Shown piece after piece: positions 31,165 through 39,674 of a stretch of 45,128 nt of DNA. Below the pieces are notes generated by a model that did no database searches, was not told the origin of the DNA, and was given only the letters and a program-made list of their open reading frames with translations. Source of the stretch: Flavobacterium sp. (GTDB lineage Bacteria; Bacteroidota; Bacteroidia; Flavobacteriales; Flavobacteriaceae); the NCBI RefSeq assembly GCF_030146175.1, contig NZ_JASLCE010000010.1:1-45128 (forward strand). The letters are read 5' to 3'. Both the position numbers and the translations under genes were made by a program. Positions within the stretch are counted from its first letter, which is position 1; every line of letters starts with the position of its first letter.

Positions 31165-31857
31165 ATGGAACTCGTTCGCGCTATAAAATTCCCAATTGCA
31201 TTTGATATCGACCGTTTACAAGCCGATGTTCAAAAAGTACTTTCTCTGGAATGGACCGATCATTACAACCGTAAGGATTATAACGGCAAATGGACTTCGA
31301 TCGCCCTGATGTCGGAAGACGGCAAACACGATTCCATTTTCGCCTTAAACCAAAACGGATTAAAAGACACGGCTATTTTACAACAATGTCCCTATTTTAA
31401 AATCCTACTTGACGACTTTCCGTTTGAAAAAACAGCCGTTCGTTTGCTTAATCTCACCGCCGGAACCGAAATCAAACCGCATCGTGATTATTGTCTGGGC
31501 TATGAAGACGGTTGTTTCCGCTTGCATATTCCCATTATTACCAATCCGGATGTAGTGTTTTTATTGGACGATAAACGTTTGATTATGAATGAAGGCGAAT
31601 GTTGGTATATCAATGCTAATTTTACGCATTCGGTTGTGAATAATGGCACTCAGGATCGTATTCATCTGGTTATCGACGGATTACAGAACGAATGGACCAA
31701 CGAACTTTTCTATAAAGAAGCAGATCCGGAGCAATTCCGAAAACCATTGCCCGAAATGAGTGAGGCCGAAAAACAACGTATCTCCGAAGAATTGAATCGT
31801 ATGAATCCGGTGCTCACTGCTACCATTCTTCAAAACATGGAAAACAACAAGTCTTGA
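31165..31857 (+). CDS. Aspartyl/asparaginyl beta-hydroxylase-like Fe(II)/2-oxoglutarate dioxygenase
   Basis: 230 aa. Seen: VRLLNLTAGTEIKPHRD with H106 and D108 as iron ligands, LHIPIITNPDVVFLLDD, NEGECWYINANFTHSVVN with H155, and R165 in DRIHLVID as the 2-oxoglutarate anchor. This is the AspH domain (PF05118 type), which hydroxylates Asp or Asn side chains in EGF-like domains in animals; bacterial substrates are mostly unknown. It is cytoplasmic here. Tight coupling to the HEAGH gene (3 nt) and proximity of the PP-loop ligase suggest a common peptide or protein modification (inference). Confidence 0.9.
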   Translation: MELVRAIKFPIAFDIDRLQADVQKVLSLEWTDHYNRKDYNGKWTSIALMSEDGKHDSIFALNQNGLKDTAILQQCPYFKILLDDFPFEKTAVRLLNLTAGTEIKPHRDYCLGYEDGCFRLHIPIITNPDVVFLLDDKRLIMNEGECWYINANFTHSVVNNGTQDRIHLVIDGLQNEWTNELFYKEADPEQFRKPLPEMSEAEKQRISEELNRMNPVLTATILQNMENNKS

Positions 31858-31886
31858 TCCAATCCGAAATGTATAAAAACAAAGAA

Positions 31887-31908
31887 GGTAGGCTTAACCA
31901 AACCTACC
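31887..31908 (+). terminator. Weak terminator-like hairpin
   Basis: GGTAGG (31887-31892) and CCTACC (31903-31908) with two more pairs inside (TT/AA) around an AACC loop. A T-rich tract does not follow directly, so termination strength is doubtful. It lies 29 nt after the hydroxylase stop. Confidence 0.5.
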
Positions 31909-31979
31909 CTCTCCTGTCTATAAACACAATTTATTTATGGAACTCTAAACTATGCCTACACTATGACATTTATAAAAAG

Positions 31980-32258
31980 TTATGATATTCCTATTCTGCT
32001 AAATTTTTTAGATACAATTACCGGTTTTTCCAATACCGGCAGGTGTTCCTGTTTTCCGTGAACAATAAAATCAAATCGGGCTTTTGCCAATGATTCTTCT
32101 GTAAAACCATGTAAACCGTAATCGGCTTTGATTTCTTTTAAAACGACATCCGATGACACCGAATGACCATAACTCCTATTGCTAACGGTTTCTGTTCCCA
32201 GGTAATATTTTTTTCCGTTAATCGTCGCAAATGCCGACACTATATATATTCCATCCAT
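31980..32258 (-). CDS. Small protein of unknown function
   Basis: 92 aa, not recognised. No signal peptide or membrane segment. It begins with two beta strands (GIYIVSAFATINGKKYYLGTETVS) and has a serine-rich turn, then a mixed region ending in VIVSKKFSRIGIS. ATG start; the next gene upstream (32307, minus strand) ends 48 nt before it, so co-transcription is possible. Codon use looks like that of its neighbours. Probably cytoplasmic. Confidence 0.55.
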   Translation of the reverse strand: MDGIYIVSAFATINGKKYYLGTETVSNRSYGHSVSSDVVLKEIKADYGLHGFTEESLAKARFDFIVHGKQEHLPVLEKPVIVSKKFSRIGIS

Positions 32259-32306
32259 ACTTTTTTGCTTTTGAGTTATTATTTTATTTAGGGTTCTTAT
32301 TTTTAG

Positions 32307-32747
32307 TTACTCAACCGGAACCGTTACGGTATCGACCCTCTTGGAATCGACAAGACAGTTCGCTAATGATCCTAAAACCAACAATAGTATTCCTGCAATA
32401 ACAGGCCATTGCGCTACAGGTAAAAACATCCTTCCTGTCAATATAAATAAGGTTCCAATCAGGCTGAGTAAAAAGGGAAAGTATATTTTTTTTTGTCGTA
32501 CGTTTTTTAACAACGCCCACAAATGGAGCATTAAAAAAAGTAGGAGTGCCGGGAAAAACCACACCATTGGCGATAATTTTGCCATTCCGAAGCTTCCCAG
32601 CATACTCATATATACGGTCCAGCACATTCCGGTTTTAGGATAAAATAATGCCAGAAAACCAAGTAGTTCCACTACGCTACCTGTATTTTTCTTTTTCCCC
32701 GGAACGCTGTCCCAATCCGTTACGAATTGATATATTCGCTTAGCCAT
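32307..32747 (-). CDS. Four-helix membrane protein of unknown function
   Basis: 146 aa. Hydrophobic segments near 28-50 (ELLGFLALFY), 60-78 (MVWFFPALLLFLMLHL), 86-106 (FPFLLSLIGTLFILTG) and 112-128 (VIAGILLLVLGSLANC), with basic residues in the loops. Cysteines at GMCW and ANC are conserved-looking but no metal motif is present. I considered MerC and reject it for lack of its cysteine pairs. It is preceded, 20 nt upstream, by a putative lipoprotein gene on the same strand. Confidence 0.6.
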   Translation of the reverse strand: MAKRIYQFVTDWDSVPGKKKNTGSVVELLGFLALFYPKTGMCWTVYMSMLGSFGMAKLSPMVWFFPALLLFLMLHLWALLKNVRQKKIYFPFLLSLIGTLFILTGRMFLPVAQWPVIAGILLLVLGSLANCLVDSKRVDTVTVPVE

Positions 32748-32767
32748 CCTGAGTCACATTTTGATTA

Positions 32768-33115
32768 TTACTGTCTTAAACTAATCTTAAGATTTTGCAA
32801 CCAATAGGTGTCAACAGGCGGTAAATGCTGAAAATCATCATCAGCATCCTGTACATCCGGAAAATGATCAAGAGAATTATCTGGTGTTGATCCGTTATTT
32901 CCGGAACGTTTGCTATGCAATACATTCAGCGCCAGTAAAGATGCTTCGGTAGAAGTATCTTTAATCAGGTTCTGAATCGCTGTCGGATTCGAATCTTTAA
33001 CCAATTGTCGGCTTTGTTTTTCCTTTACTACAACTGTCGCTGTCGCGGGTGTTTCCCGACAGAAGCTAATTAAAAGGAATGCAATTAGTACTACGGCAAT
33101 TTGGGGAATCTTCAT
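32768..33115 (-). CDS. Putative small lipoprotein of unknown function
   Basis: 115 aa. The N-terminus PQIAVVLIAFLLISFC could be a lipoprotein signal with lipobox LISFC (C19), though the F at -1 is unusual. The rest is hydrophilic, acidic near the end (DHFPDVQDADDDF) and likely disordered. It is the first gene of a probable three-gene unit with the membrane protein and the 92-aa protein. No domain recognised. The 289 bp between this start and recG hold no gene that I can support. Confidence 0.5.
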   Translation of the reverse strand: MKIPQIAVVLIAFLLISFCRETPATATVVVKEKQSRQLVKDSNPTAIQNLIKDTSTEASLLALNVLHSKRSGNNGSTPDNSLDHFPDVQDADDDFQHLPPVDTYWLQNLKISLRQ

Positions 33116-33364
33116 TTCTACTATCTTTTTTGGTTACAGTTTAGTCGTCAAAAAATACTTAACCTATTAGCTAACAGTATGATCTTGCTACAGCATTTTA
33201 TGGGATAAAACTATAAAGTCATACTATATTTTTTATACGTGTTTTTACCTGTTTTTCCGCAATTGCCATTTTTCAGACGACTTTCTCCCTGTTATACGCG
33301 ATAAAAAATCGATTCTGATCCTGTATTTTCATCCGGGGTGTTTTTTAATTTCCCAATTAAAATC

Positions 33365-33372
33365 TATCTTCG
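33365..33372 (+). promoter_or_regulatory. Possible -7 box of recG
   Basis: TATCTTCG, one mismatch to TAnnTTTG, 32 nt before the ATG at 33405. No -33 TTG is visible; tentative. Confidence 0.35.
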
Positions 33373-33404
33373 TAAAGTGATTTTTTACTAATCGTGATTC
33401 CTGA

Positions 33405-35507
33405 ATGAACAACCTTCTCGAAACTCCTATAGAATACCTCAAAGGCGTTGGTCCGCAACGTGGGGAGTTATTACGTAAAGAGTTAAACATTCACCGTTAT
33501 GCCGATCTGCTTAACCTCTTCCCGAACCGTTATATCGACCGTACGCGCTATTATAAAATCAATGAATTACAAAACAGTAATTCGGAAGTGCAAATTATAG
33601 GTCGTGTGATCCATATTAAAACCGTAGAACAAAAACGCGGAAAACGGCTTGTGGCTACTTTTGTAGACGATACCGGCGAAATGGAACTGGTTTGGTTTCA
33701 GGGTCAGAAATGGATTCGTGAAAGTCTGAAGTTAAATAGCGTTTATGTTATTTTTGGAAAAGTAACCTCTTTTAACGGTCTGTTTAATATGGCGCATCCG
33801 GAAATGGAATTACTCGCCGATCACGAAAAGAGTTTGCGCTCGGCCATGCAATCCGTTTATCCGTCAACCGAAAAACTAACGCAAAAAGGGATTACCAATA
33901 AAACGGTAAACCGCCTGATGCAGCAATTGTTTATCGAAACTCAGGCCTTATTTAAAGAACCGTTGCCGGCGAATCTGATCGACGAATTAAAGCTAATTCC
34001 GAAAAATGTCGCTTTGTTCAATATCCATTTTCCGAAAAGTCAGGAGCTGTTGGCAAAAGCACAATTCCGATTAAAATTTGAAGAGTTGTTTTTTATTCAA
34101 TTACAACTCATCACCAAAAACCTCATCCGGAAACACAAAATTAAAGGCCATCCGTTTGATAGCGTTGGTGCTTATTTTACAACTTTTTACAACCATTACC
34201 TTCCGTTTGAGCTGACAAATGCTCAGAAAAAGGTTTTAAAAGAAATTCGCAACGATCTGGGAAGCAACGCCCAAATGAACCGTCTTTTACAAGGTGATGT
34301 AGGATCCGGTAAAACCATCGTCGCACTAATGACGATGCTTTTGGCTTTGGATAACGGTTTTCAAGCCTGTTTAATGGCGCCTACGGAAATCTTAGCCAAT
34401 CAGCATTTTTTAGGAATCCGCGAACTGGCTAAAGACCTCAATCTGAATATTAAAATTCTAACCGGTTCCACCAAAACAGCCGATCGGAAGATCATTCATG
34501 AAGAACTGGAAAACGGGAGTCTGCATATCATCATCGGAACCCATGCGTTGTTGGAAGACAAAGTAAAATTCCACAATCTCGGACTCGCTATTATTGACGA
34601 GCAACATCGTTTTGGTGTCGAGCAACGTTCTAAATTATGGAAAAAAAATGCCATTCCGCCGCATGTATTGGTGATGACCGCTACGCCTATCCCGCGGACG
34701 CTAGCCATGAGTCTTTATGGCGATCTGGACATCTCGGTTATCGACGAACTTCCTCCGGGACGGAAACCCATACAAACCGTACACCGTTACGATAGTAACC
34801 GACTAAAGGTTTGGAAATTTCTTAAAGATGAAATCGCCAAAGGCCGGCAGATTTATATCGTATATCCTTTGATTCAGGAAAGTGAAAAAATGGATTACAA
34901 AGACCTGATGGACGGTTATGAAGGGATTTCACGAGACTTTCCGCTACCGCAATACAGCGTGAGCATCGTACACGGCCAAATGAAACCAGCCGAAAAAGAT
35001 GCCGAAATGGAACGCTTTGCTTCCGGAAAAACCAACATTATGGTCGCCACAACGGTTATTGAAGTGGGTGTAAACGTTCCGAATGCCAGTGTAATGATCA
35101 TTGAAAGTGCCGAACGTTTTGGTCTTTCCCAACTACACCAGCTCCGCGGTCGTGTGGGACGAGGTGCCGAACAGAGTTATTGTATTCTGATGACCAGTCA
35201 TAAACTGAGCAATGATTCAAAAATACGAATCGAAACCATGTGTCGTACCAACGACGGTTTTGAAATTTCAGAAGTCGACTTAAAGCTTCGCGGACCGGGC
35301 GATATTATGGGAACCCAACAAAGTGGCGTACTCAATTTACAGATTGCCGATCTGGTAAAAGACCGGGATATTTTACAATTGGCCCGTCATGAAGCCATCC
35401 GACTTTTAAAAGACGATCCGTCGATGAACAAGCCGGAGCATCAGGTTTTAAAGCAGGTTTTTATTGAATTATCCAAAAAAAGAAACATTTGGAATCACAT
35501 CAGTTAG
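33405..35507 (+). CDS. recG: ATP-dependent DNA helicase RecG
   Basis: 700 aa, the normal RecG size. N-terminal wedge domain: YLKGVGPQRGELLRKEL (helix-hairpin-helix-like), LFPNRYIDRT, and the OB fold around 60-150. SF2 helicase motifs: Walker A GDVGSGKTIVA, MAPTEILANQHF, DEQHRFG (the DEQH-type Walker B), TATPIPRTLAMSLYGDLD, ATTVIEVGVNVPNA, and QLHQLRGRVGRG. It drives reversal of stalled replication forks and branch migration. It is monocistronic; the bestrophin gene starts 59 nt later and may be transcribed from its own signals. Confidence 0.96.
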   Translation: MNNLLETPIEYLKGVGPQRGELLRKELNIHRYADLLNLFPNRYIDRTRYYKINELQNSNSEVQIIGRVIHIKTVEQKRGKRLVATFVDDTGEMELVWFQGQKWIRESLKLNSVYVIFGKVTSFNGLFNMAHPEMELLADHEKSLRSAMQSVYPSTEKLTQKGITNKTVNRLMQQLFIETQALFKEPLPANLIDELKLIPKNVALFNIHFPKSQELLAKAQFRLKFEELFFIQLQLITKNLIRKHKIKGHPFDSVGAYFTTFYNHYLPFELTNAQKKVLKEIRNDLGSNAQMNRLLQGDVGSGKTIVALMTMLLALDNGFQACLMAPTEILANQHFLGIRELAKDLNLNIKILTGSTKTADRKIIHEELENGSLHIIIGTHALLEDKVKFHNLGLAIIDEQHRFGVEQRSKLWKKNAIPPHVLVMTATPIPRTLAMSLYGDLDISVIDELPPGRKPIQTVHRYDSNRLKVWKFLKDEIAKGRQIYIVYPLIQESEKMDYKDLMDGYEGISRDFPLPQYSVSIVHGQMKPAEKDAEMERFASGKTNIMVATTVIEVGVNVPNASVMIIESAERFGLSQLHQLRGRVGRGAEQSYCILMTSHKLSNDSKIRIETMCRTNDGFEISEVDLKLRGPGDIMGTQQSGVLNLQIADLVKDRDILQLARHEAIRLLKDDPSMNKPEHQVLKQVFIELSKKRNIWNHIS

Positions 35508-35566
35508 CCTTATTTAAAACTTTATATAAAGTAAATTAAAACAGTGTATTACAAACAAATAAACAT

Positions 35567-36430
35567 ATGGTAGCCTACAATCCTAAAGACTGGATTACAT
35601 TTATTTTCCGTTTTCATAAAGCGGACACCTTTCGCCAGTTAATCCCCATGATGATCACCATTGGACTTTATTCCGCAGGTGTCGGTTACCTCGAAATGGA
35701 ATACTGGAAACTCACAGAGAGCAGTCATGTCAAGAACGTCACCATAATGCATAATATGTTGGGCTTTGTAATTTCCTTATTACTGGCCTATCGTACCAAT
35801 ACTGCCTACGATCGTTGGTGGGAAGGACGAAAATTATGGGGCGGATTGGTCAACAATAGTCGGAATTTGTCTATAAAGTTGGCTGCGATGTTAAAAGACG
35901 AACGCGACCGCAACTACTTTCGTACAATGATACCGGGTTATGCCTCTATTTTAAACCGCCATTTAAAGAATGCCGATACTGGTAAACAACTAGCCGATGA
36001 TTTCGACCTCAGCCTCGATCACAACAAACACAAACCGAATCAGGTAGCCCGTATGCTTTTTAATAAAATCAACGAGTTGTACGATTCCAAAAAGATCACC
36101 GGTGACCAGTTAATCATCCTAAACAGCGAAATCCAATCGTTTACCGAAATCTGCGGTGCCTGCGAACGGATCAAAAACACGCCTATTCCCTATTCGTACA
36201 GTGCTTTTATCAAAAAGTTTATCTTTTTCTACGTGATGACACTTCCGTTTGGCTATGTATTTAGCCTTGGTTATTATGTTGTTCCGGTGGTGGTTTTTAT
36301 TTTTTACGTATTGGCCAGTCTGGAATTGATTGCCGAAGAAATTGAAGATCCGTTTGGGGATGATGCCAACGATTTACCTACGGCCAAAATCGCCAGCAAT
36401 ATTAAAATCCACGTGGAAGAAATTCTATAA
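35567..36430 (+). CDS. Bestrophin-family (UPF0187) membrane channel protein
   Basis: 287 aa. The sequence beginning WITFIFRFHKADTFRQLIPMM, the helix HNMLGFVISLLLAYRTNTAYDRWWEGRKLWGGLVNNSRNL, and the C-terminal ASLELIAEEIEDPFG are signature elements of the bacterial bestrophin family. Bacterial bestrophins form pentameric pores in the inner membrane; the Klebsiella protein conducts sodium, the eukaryotic ones chloride. Selectivity here is not readable. Downstream of recG by 59 nt, upstream of the AraC gene by 62 nt or more. Confidence 0.92.
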   Translation: MVAYNPKDWITFIFRFHKADTFRQLIPMMITIGLYSAGVGYLEMEYWKLTESSHVKNVTIMHNMLGFVISLLLAYRTNTAYDRWWEGRKLWGGLVNNSRNLSIKLAAMLKDERDRNYFRTMIPGYASILNRHLKNADTGKQLADDFDLSLDHNKHKPNQVARMLFNKINELYDSKKITGDQLIILNSEIQSFTEICGACERIKNTPIPYSYSAFIKKFIFFYVMTLPFGYVFSLGYYVVPVVVFIFYVLASLELIAEEIEDPFGDDANDLPTAKIASNIKIHVEEIL

Positions 36431-36537
36431 AAGAACGTTAATTTCGACAACTATTTTTTCGTGTCGGGATATTTTTCAGTACATTTAATAGCTTGTTTTA
36501 TCAGGCAAACGGAATGTTTATTTTGAAAAGAATCCCG

Positions 36538-37455
36538 ATGAGTTTGTCCAGATCCTTATTACCAACACCGCGTTTGACTCAGGAAAAGTCACTTAAGACT
36601 TTAGTTGAGAATAGAACCATTTACTCCTTAAACAACTGCGAGTTAAATATTTTCGAAACCTATAAAACAACCGAGATGGTTCCGTTAAAGTTTAACGACC
36701 TGGTGGTTACCAGTATGCTGCGCGGTAAAAAAGTAATGCATCTGTTTGACGAACCCGGATTTGTATACCTGCCGGGCGAAACCGTGGTGGTTCCCTCCAA
36801 TGTGGAAATGAAAATTGATTTCCCCGAAGCGTCTCCAAACAACCCGACACAATGTCTGGCATTGGCTATTGATCAGGCAAAAATTAACGAGACGTTGCAG
36901 TTCCTAAACGAACGCTATCCCAAAGACGGTGATTTCTGGAAACTGGATCACGAAAATTATTTCTTTTATAATAATATCGAACTGGCCACGACTATTAGCA
37001 AATTGATCAAAGAATGCATGAGTACTTCGATAACCAAAGATGCCCTGGCCGATCTGACGTTACAGGAACTACTCATTCGTATTATTCAGACACAAACAGC
37101 AAAAGCGATCGACACCAACACTTTTCTAAACAACAACAGTCCTATTGTTCCTGTAGTGGAATACATCCGAAAAAACCTTCAGGGTAATATCAACTTAAAA
37201 GATTTAAGCGATAAAGCCTGTATGAGTACGACTTCTTTTTATCGCTTTTTTAAACGCGAACTAGGCATGAGTCCGATCGAGTTTATTCTGACCGAAAAGA
37301 TCAAACAGGCCAAACAACTATTAAAAAACCCATCATTACAAATCAATGAAGTTTGCTTCCAATCCGGGTTCGAAGATTGCAATTACTTTATCCGATTGTT
37401 TAAAAAATACGAAGGAATCACTCCAAAACAATACCAATTGCTTTATATCAGCTAA
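36538..37455 (+). CDS. AraC-family regulator with AraC_N domain, linked to aldehyde dehydrogenase
   Basis: 305 aa from the ATG at 36538; ATG 36514 and TTG 36493 are in-frame alternatives. Residues about 20-165 form an AraC-type N-terminal cupin (VTSMLRGKKVMHLFDEPGFVYLPGETVVVPSNVEM). Residues about 205-300 are the two helix-turn-helix motifs: NLKDLSDKACMSTTSFYRFFKREL, and the signature INEVCFQSGFEDCNYFIRLFKKYEGITPKQY. Its stop directly abuts the stop of the convergent DUF779 gene. AraC genes of this type often accompany DUF779/aldehyde dehydrogenase pairs, so it probably activates that pair in response to an aldehyde or alcohol (inference). Confidence 0.88.
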   Translation: MSLSRSLLPTPRLTQEKSLKTLVENRTIYSLNNCELNIFETYKTTEMVPLKFNDLVVTSMLRGKKVMHLFDEPGFVYLPGETVVVPSNVEMKIDFPEASPNNPTQCLALAIDQAKINETLQFLNERYPKDGDFWKLDHENYFFYNNIELATTISKLIKECMSTSITKDALADLTLQELLIRIIQTQTAKAIDTNTFLNNNSPIVPVVEYIRKNLQGNINLKDLSDKACMSTTSFYRFFKRELGMSPIEFILTEKIKQAKQLLKNPSLQINEVCFQSGFEDCNYFIRLFKKYEGITPKQYQLLYIS

Positions 37456-37833
37456 CTATTCGTCCTCTTTATAACGCAACGGTTCCAGATTAGCTCGTTC
37501 GTCGTCCGTAAACAATCGGGAATGAATAATAAAACGCTTACCATACGGGATTTCCAAGGAAAAACTCGCGCCTCGTCCTACGACCACATCCAGCGTTAAA
37601 TGCGTATGCTGCCAGTATTCAAACTGGTCTTTACTCATCCAAAACGGACATCCGGCGACTTCGCCAAGACAAACATCGCTATAGCCCAGTTTAAATTCTC
37701 CTTCCGGAAAACACATTGGTTGTGATCCGTCGCAACAGCCACCACTCTGATGAAACATCAGGTCTCCGTTACGGGATTTTAACTCGTCTATCAAAGCTAT
37801 TGCCGCTTCCGTTATATCTACTCGTGCTACCAT
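37456..37833 (-). CDS. DUF779 family protein (aldehyde dehydrogenase partner)
   Basis: 125 aa. Seen: the HQSGGCCDGSQPMCF cysteine/histidine cluster with adjacent cysteines, GEVAGCPFWM and EYWQHTHLTLDVVVGRG. DUF779 proteins nearly always lie next to ExaC/AldB-type aldehyde dehydrogenases. The role is unproven; the Cys/His cluster suggests metal or flavin-free redox chemistry or help in dehydrogenase maturation. It lies 83 nt downstream of the dehydrogenase on the same strand, with an imperfect hairpin between, and abuts the AraC gene end to end. Confidence 0.92.
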   Translation of the reverse strand: MVARVDITEAAIALIDELKSRNGDLMFHQSGGCCDGSQPMCFPEGEFKLGYSDVCLGEVAGCPFWMSKDQFEYWQHTHLTLDVVVGRGASFSLEIPYGKRFIIHSRLFTDDERANLEPLRYKEDE

Positions 37834-37849
37834 TTTATTATTTTTAAAA

Positions 37850-37875
37850 ACCCGACAGAATTACTCCTGCCGGGT
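37850..37875. repeat. Imperfect hairpin between ALDH and DUF779 genes
   Basis: ACCCGACAG (37850-37858) and CTGCCGGGT (37867-37875), one A-C mismatch. It may be an intra-operon processing or attenuation hairpin. The arm ACCCGACAG differs by one base from ACCTGACAG of the dispersed palindrome, so it could be an old, decayed copy. Confidence 0.45.
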
Positions 37876-37916
37876 CATTGGGGGAAACCTAATGGGGATT
37901 TGTTTTTGAAAAAATA

Positions 37917-39422
37917 TTAAAAGAATCCTAGTTTATTTTTGTCATATGAAATCAACATGTTTTTAGTCTGACGGTAATGTTCCAGCATCATTTTATGGTT
38001 TTCTCTTCCGAATCCGGATTTTTTATATCCGCCAAACGGCGCATGTGCCGGATACGCATGATAGTTATTTACCCAAACCCTTCCGGCCTGAATTGCTCTC
38101 GGAACCTGATACAACTCGTGCGCATCACGTGTCCAAACACCAGCACCCAATCCGTATAACGTATCGTTTGCAATAGCAATCGCTTCTTCCGTATCTTTAA
38201 ATGTCGTCACACAAACTACCGGACCAAAAATTTCTTCCTGGAAGATTCGCATTTTATTGGTTCCTTTAAAAACGGTTGGTTCGATATAATAACCTCCGGA
38301 AAGCTCGCCATCCAACTGATTAATATTACCACCAACCAACACTTCTGCACCTTCTTCTTTTCCGATTTTTAGGTACGATTGGATTTTTTCATACTGATCA
38401 TTCGAGGCTTGCGCTCCCATCATCACGGTTTTATCCAATGGATGACCGATTTTAATCGCTTTTACTCTTTCAACTACTTTCGCCATAAAACGATCATAGA
38501 TATCTTCGTGCACTAACATACGTGACGGACACGTACAAATTTCACCCTGATTTAATGCAAACATCACCGCACCTTCAACCGCTTTATCGAAAAAGGCATC
38601 ATCAGCATCGGCTACGGATTTAAAGAAAATATTCGGTGATTTCCCACCTAACTCCATCGTGGATGGAATGATGTTTTCTGCCGCATACTGCATGATCAAT
38701 CGACCTGTCGTCGTTTCTCCGGTAAAAGACACCTTAGCAATACGTGGCGAAGTAGCCAATGGTTTTCCGGCCTCAATTCCGAATCCGTTTACAATATTGA
38801 TCACTCCCGGTGGTACGACGTCTTTAATCAGATCCATCAACACCAAAATCGAAACCGGGGTTTGCTCCGCTGCTTTAACAACGGTACAGTTTCCCGCCGC
38901 AATAGCCGGTGCGATTTTCCAGGTGGCCATTAACAATGGGAAATTCCACGGAATGATTTGCCCAACAACTCCTATTGGTTCGTGCAGACAAATACTTACG
39001 GTATTTTCATCATGTTCGGATATCGTTCCTTCTTCCGCACGGATTACACCGGCAAAATAGCGAAAGTGATCAATACAAAGAGGCAAATCGGCCGCCAGGG
39101 TTTCGCGAACCGCCTTACCGTTATCTATTGTTTCTACGGTAGCCAGATATTCCAGATTGGCTTCCATAACATCGGCGATTTTATTTAACACCAGACTTCT
39201 ATAGGCTGGCGATGCTTTTCCCCAGGTTTTAAAAGCTTCGTGGGCTGCATCAAGTGCCAGATCGATATCTTCTTTGGTCGATCGGGCCGCTTTAGCAAAT
39301 ACTTTTCCGTCAATCGGGGATACATTGTCGAAGTATTCACCTTTTACCGGAGGAACAAATTTACCTCCGATGAAATTATCATATTTTTCTTTAAATTGTG
39401 GTCTTTGAATTACATTGCTCAT
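37917..39422 (-). CDS. NAD+-dependent aldehyde dehydrogenase (ExaC/AldB-like)
   Basis: 501 aa, standard length. Seen: [20 protein letters not shown], the NAD-binding [11 protein letters not shown], the general-base glutamate in [12 protein letters not shown], and the catalytic cysteine in [11 protein letters not shown], where the double-Cys CTC is typical of the acetaldehyde dehydrogenase AldB/ExaC branch rather than betaine or succinate-semialdehyde enzymes. EEIFGPVV and [13 protein letters not shown] complete the family pattern. It oxidises short-chain aldehydes to acids. First gene of a two-gene unit with DUF779. A perfect -7 box TAAATTTG precedes it. Confidence 0.95.
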   Translation of the reverse strand: MSNVIQRPQFKEKYDNFIGGKFVPPVKGEYFDNVSPIDGKVFAKAARSTKEDIDLALDAAHEAFKTWGKASPAYRSLVLNKIADVMEANLEYLATVETIDNGKAVRETLAADLPLCIDHFRYFAGVIRAEEGTISEHDENTVSICLHEPIGVVGQIIPWNFPLLMATWKIAPAIAAGNCTVVKAAEQTPVSILVLMDLIKDVVPPGVINIVNGFGIEAGKPLATSPRIAKVSFTGETTTGRLIMQYAAENIIPSTMELGGKSPNIFFKSVADADDAFFDKAVEGAVMFALNQGEICTCPSRMLVHEDIYDRFMAKVVERVKAIKIGHPLDKTVMMGAQASNDQYEKIQSYLKIGKEEGAEVLVGGNINQLDGELSGGYYIEPTVFKGTNKMRIFQEEIFGPVVCVTTFKDTEEAIAIANDTLYGLGAGVWTRDAHELYQVPRAIQAGRVWVNNYHAYPAHAPFGGYKKSGFGRENHKMMLEHYRQTKNMLISYDKNKLGFF

Positions 39423-39444
39423 AAAATTGTTTTTTGTATTTATT

Positions 39445-39452
39445 CAAATTTA
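39445..39452 (-). promoter_or_regulatory. -7 box of the aldehyde dehydrogenase gene
   Basis: Minus strand TAAATTTG, a perfect match, 22 nt before the ATG at 39422. The usual -33 TTG is missing at the right distance, which fits a promoter that needs an activator such as the nearby AraC protein. Confidence 0.55.
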
Positions 39453-39646
39453 CGGGCTCTGCAAACAGTAAAATAGCATTATTCTTTCAATCAATAGCAT
39501 ATTTTTTTCAGTTGTATTTTTTTTATTTTAATTTTTTAAACATTCCCTTGTAAATCCTGCTATTTCACAAACAATCCTCAATCTAAAAAAGATGTAATCC
39601 GGTTTAAAAAAGCGCAACTTTTCTTTATTCTACGCCCGACAATACT

Positions 39647-39654
39647 TATATTTG
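39647..39654 (+). promoter_or_regulatory. -7 box of pheT
   Basis: TATATTTG, a perfect match to TAnnTTTG, 20 nt before the pheT ATG. The -33 is not obvious. The 252-bp divergent region otherwise holds no gene. Confidence 0.6.
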
Positions 39655-39674
39655 CATCCTTAAATTTTACTGCA

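Noticed and set aside
32307..32747. MerC-type mercury transporter
   Set aside because: The characteristic cysteine pairs are missing, and there are no other mer genes.
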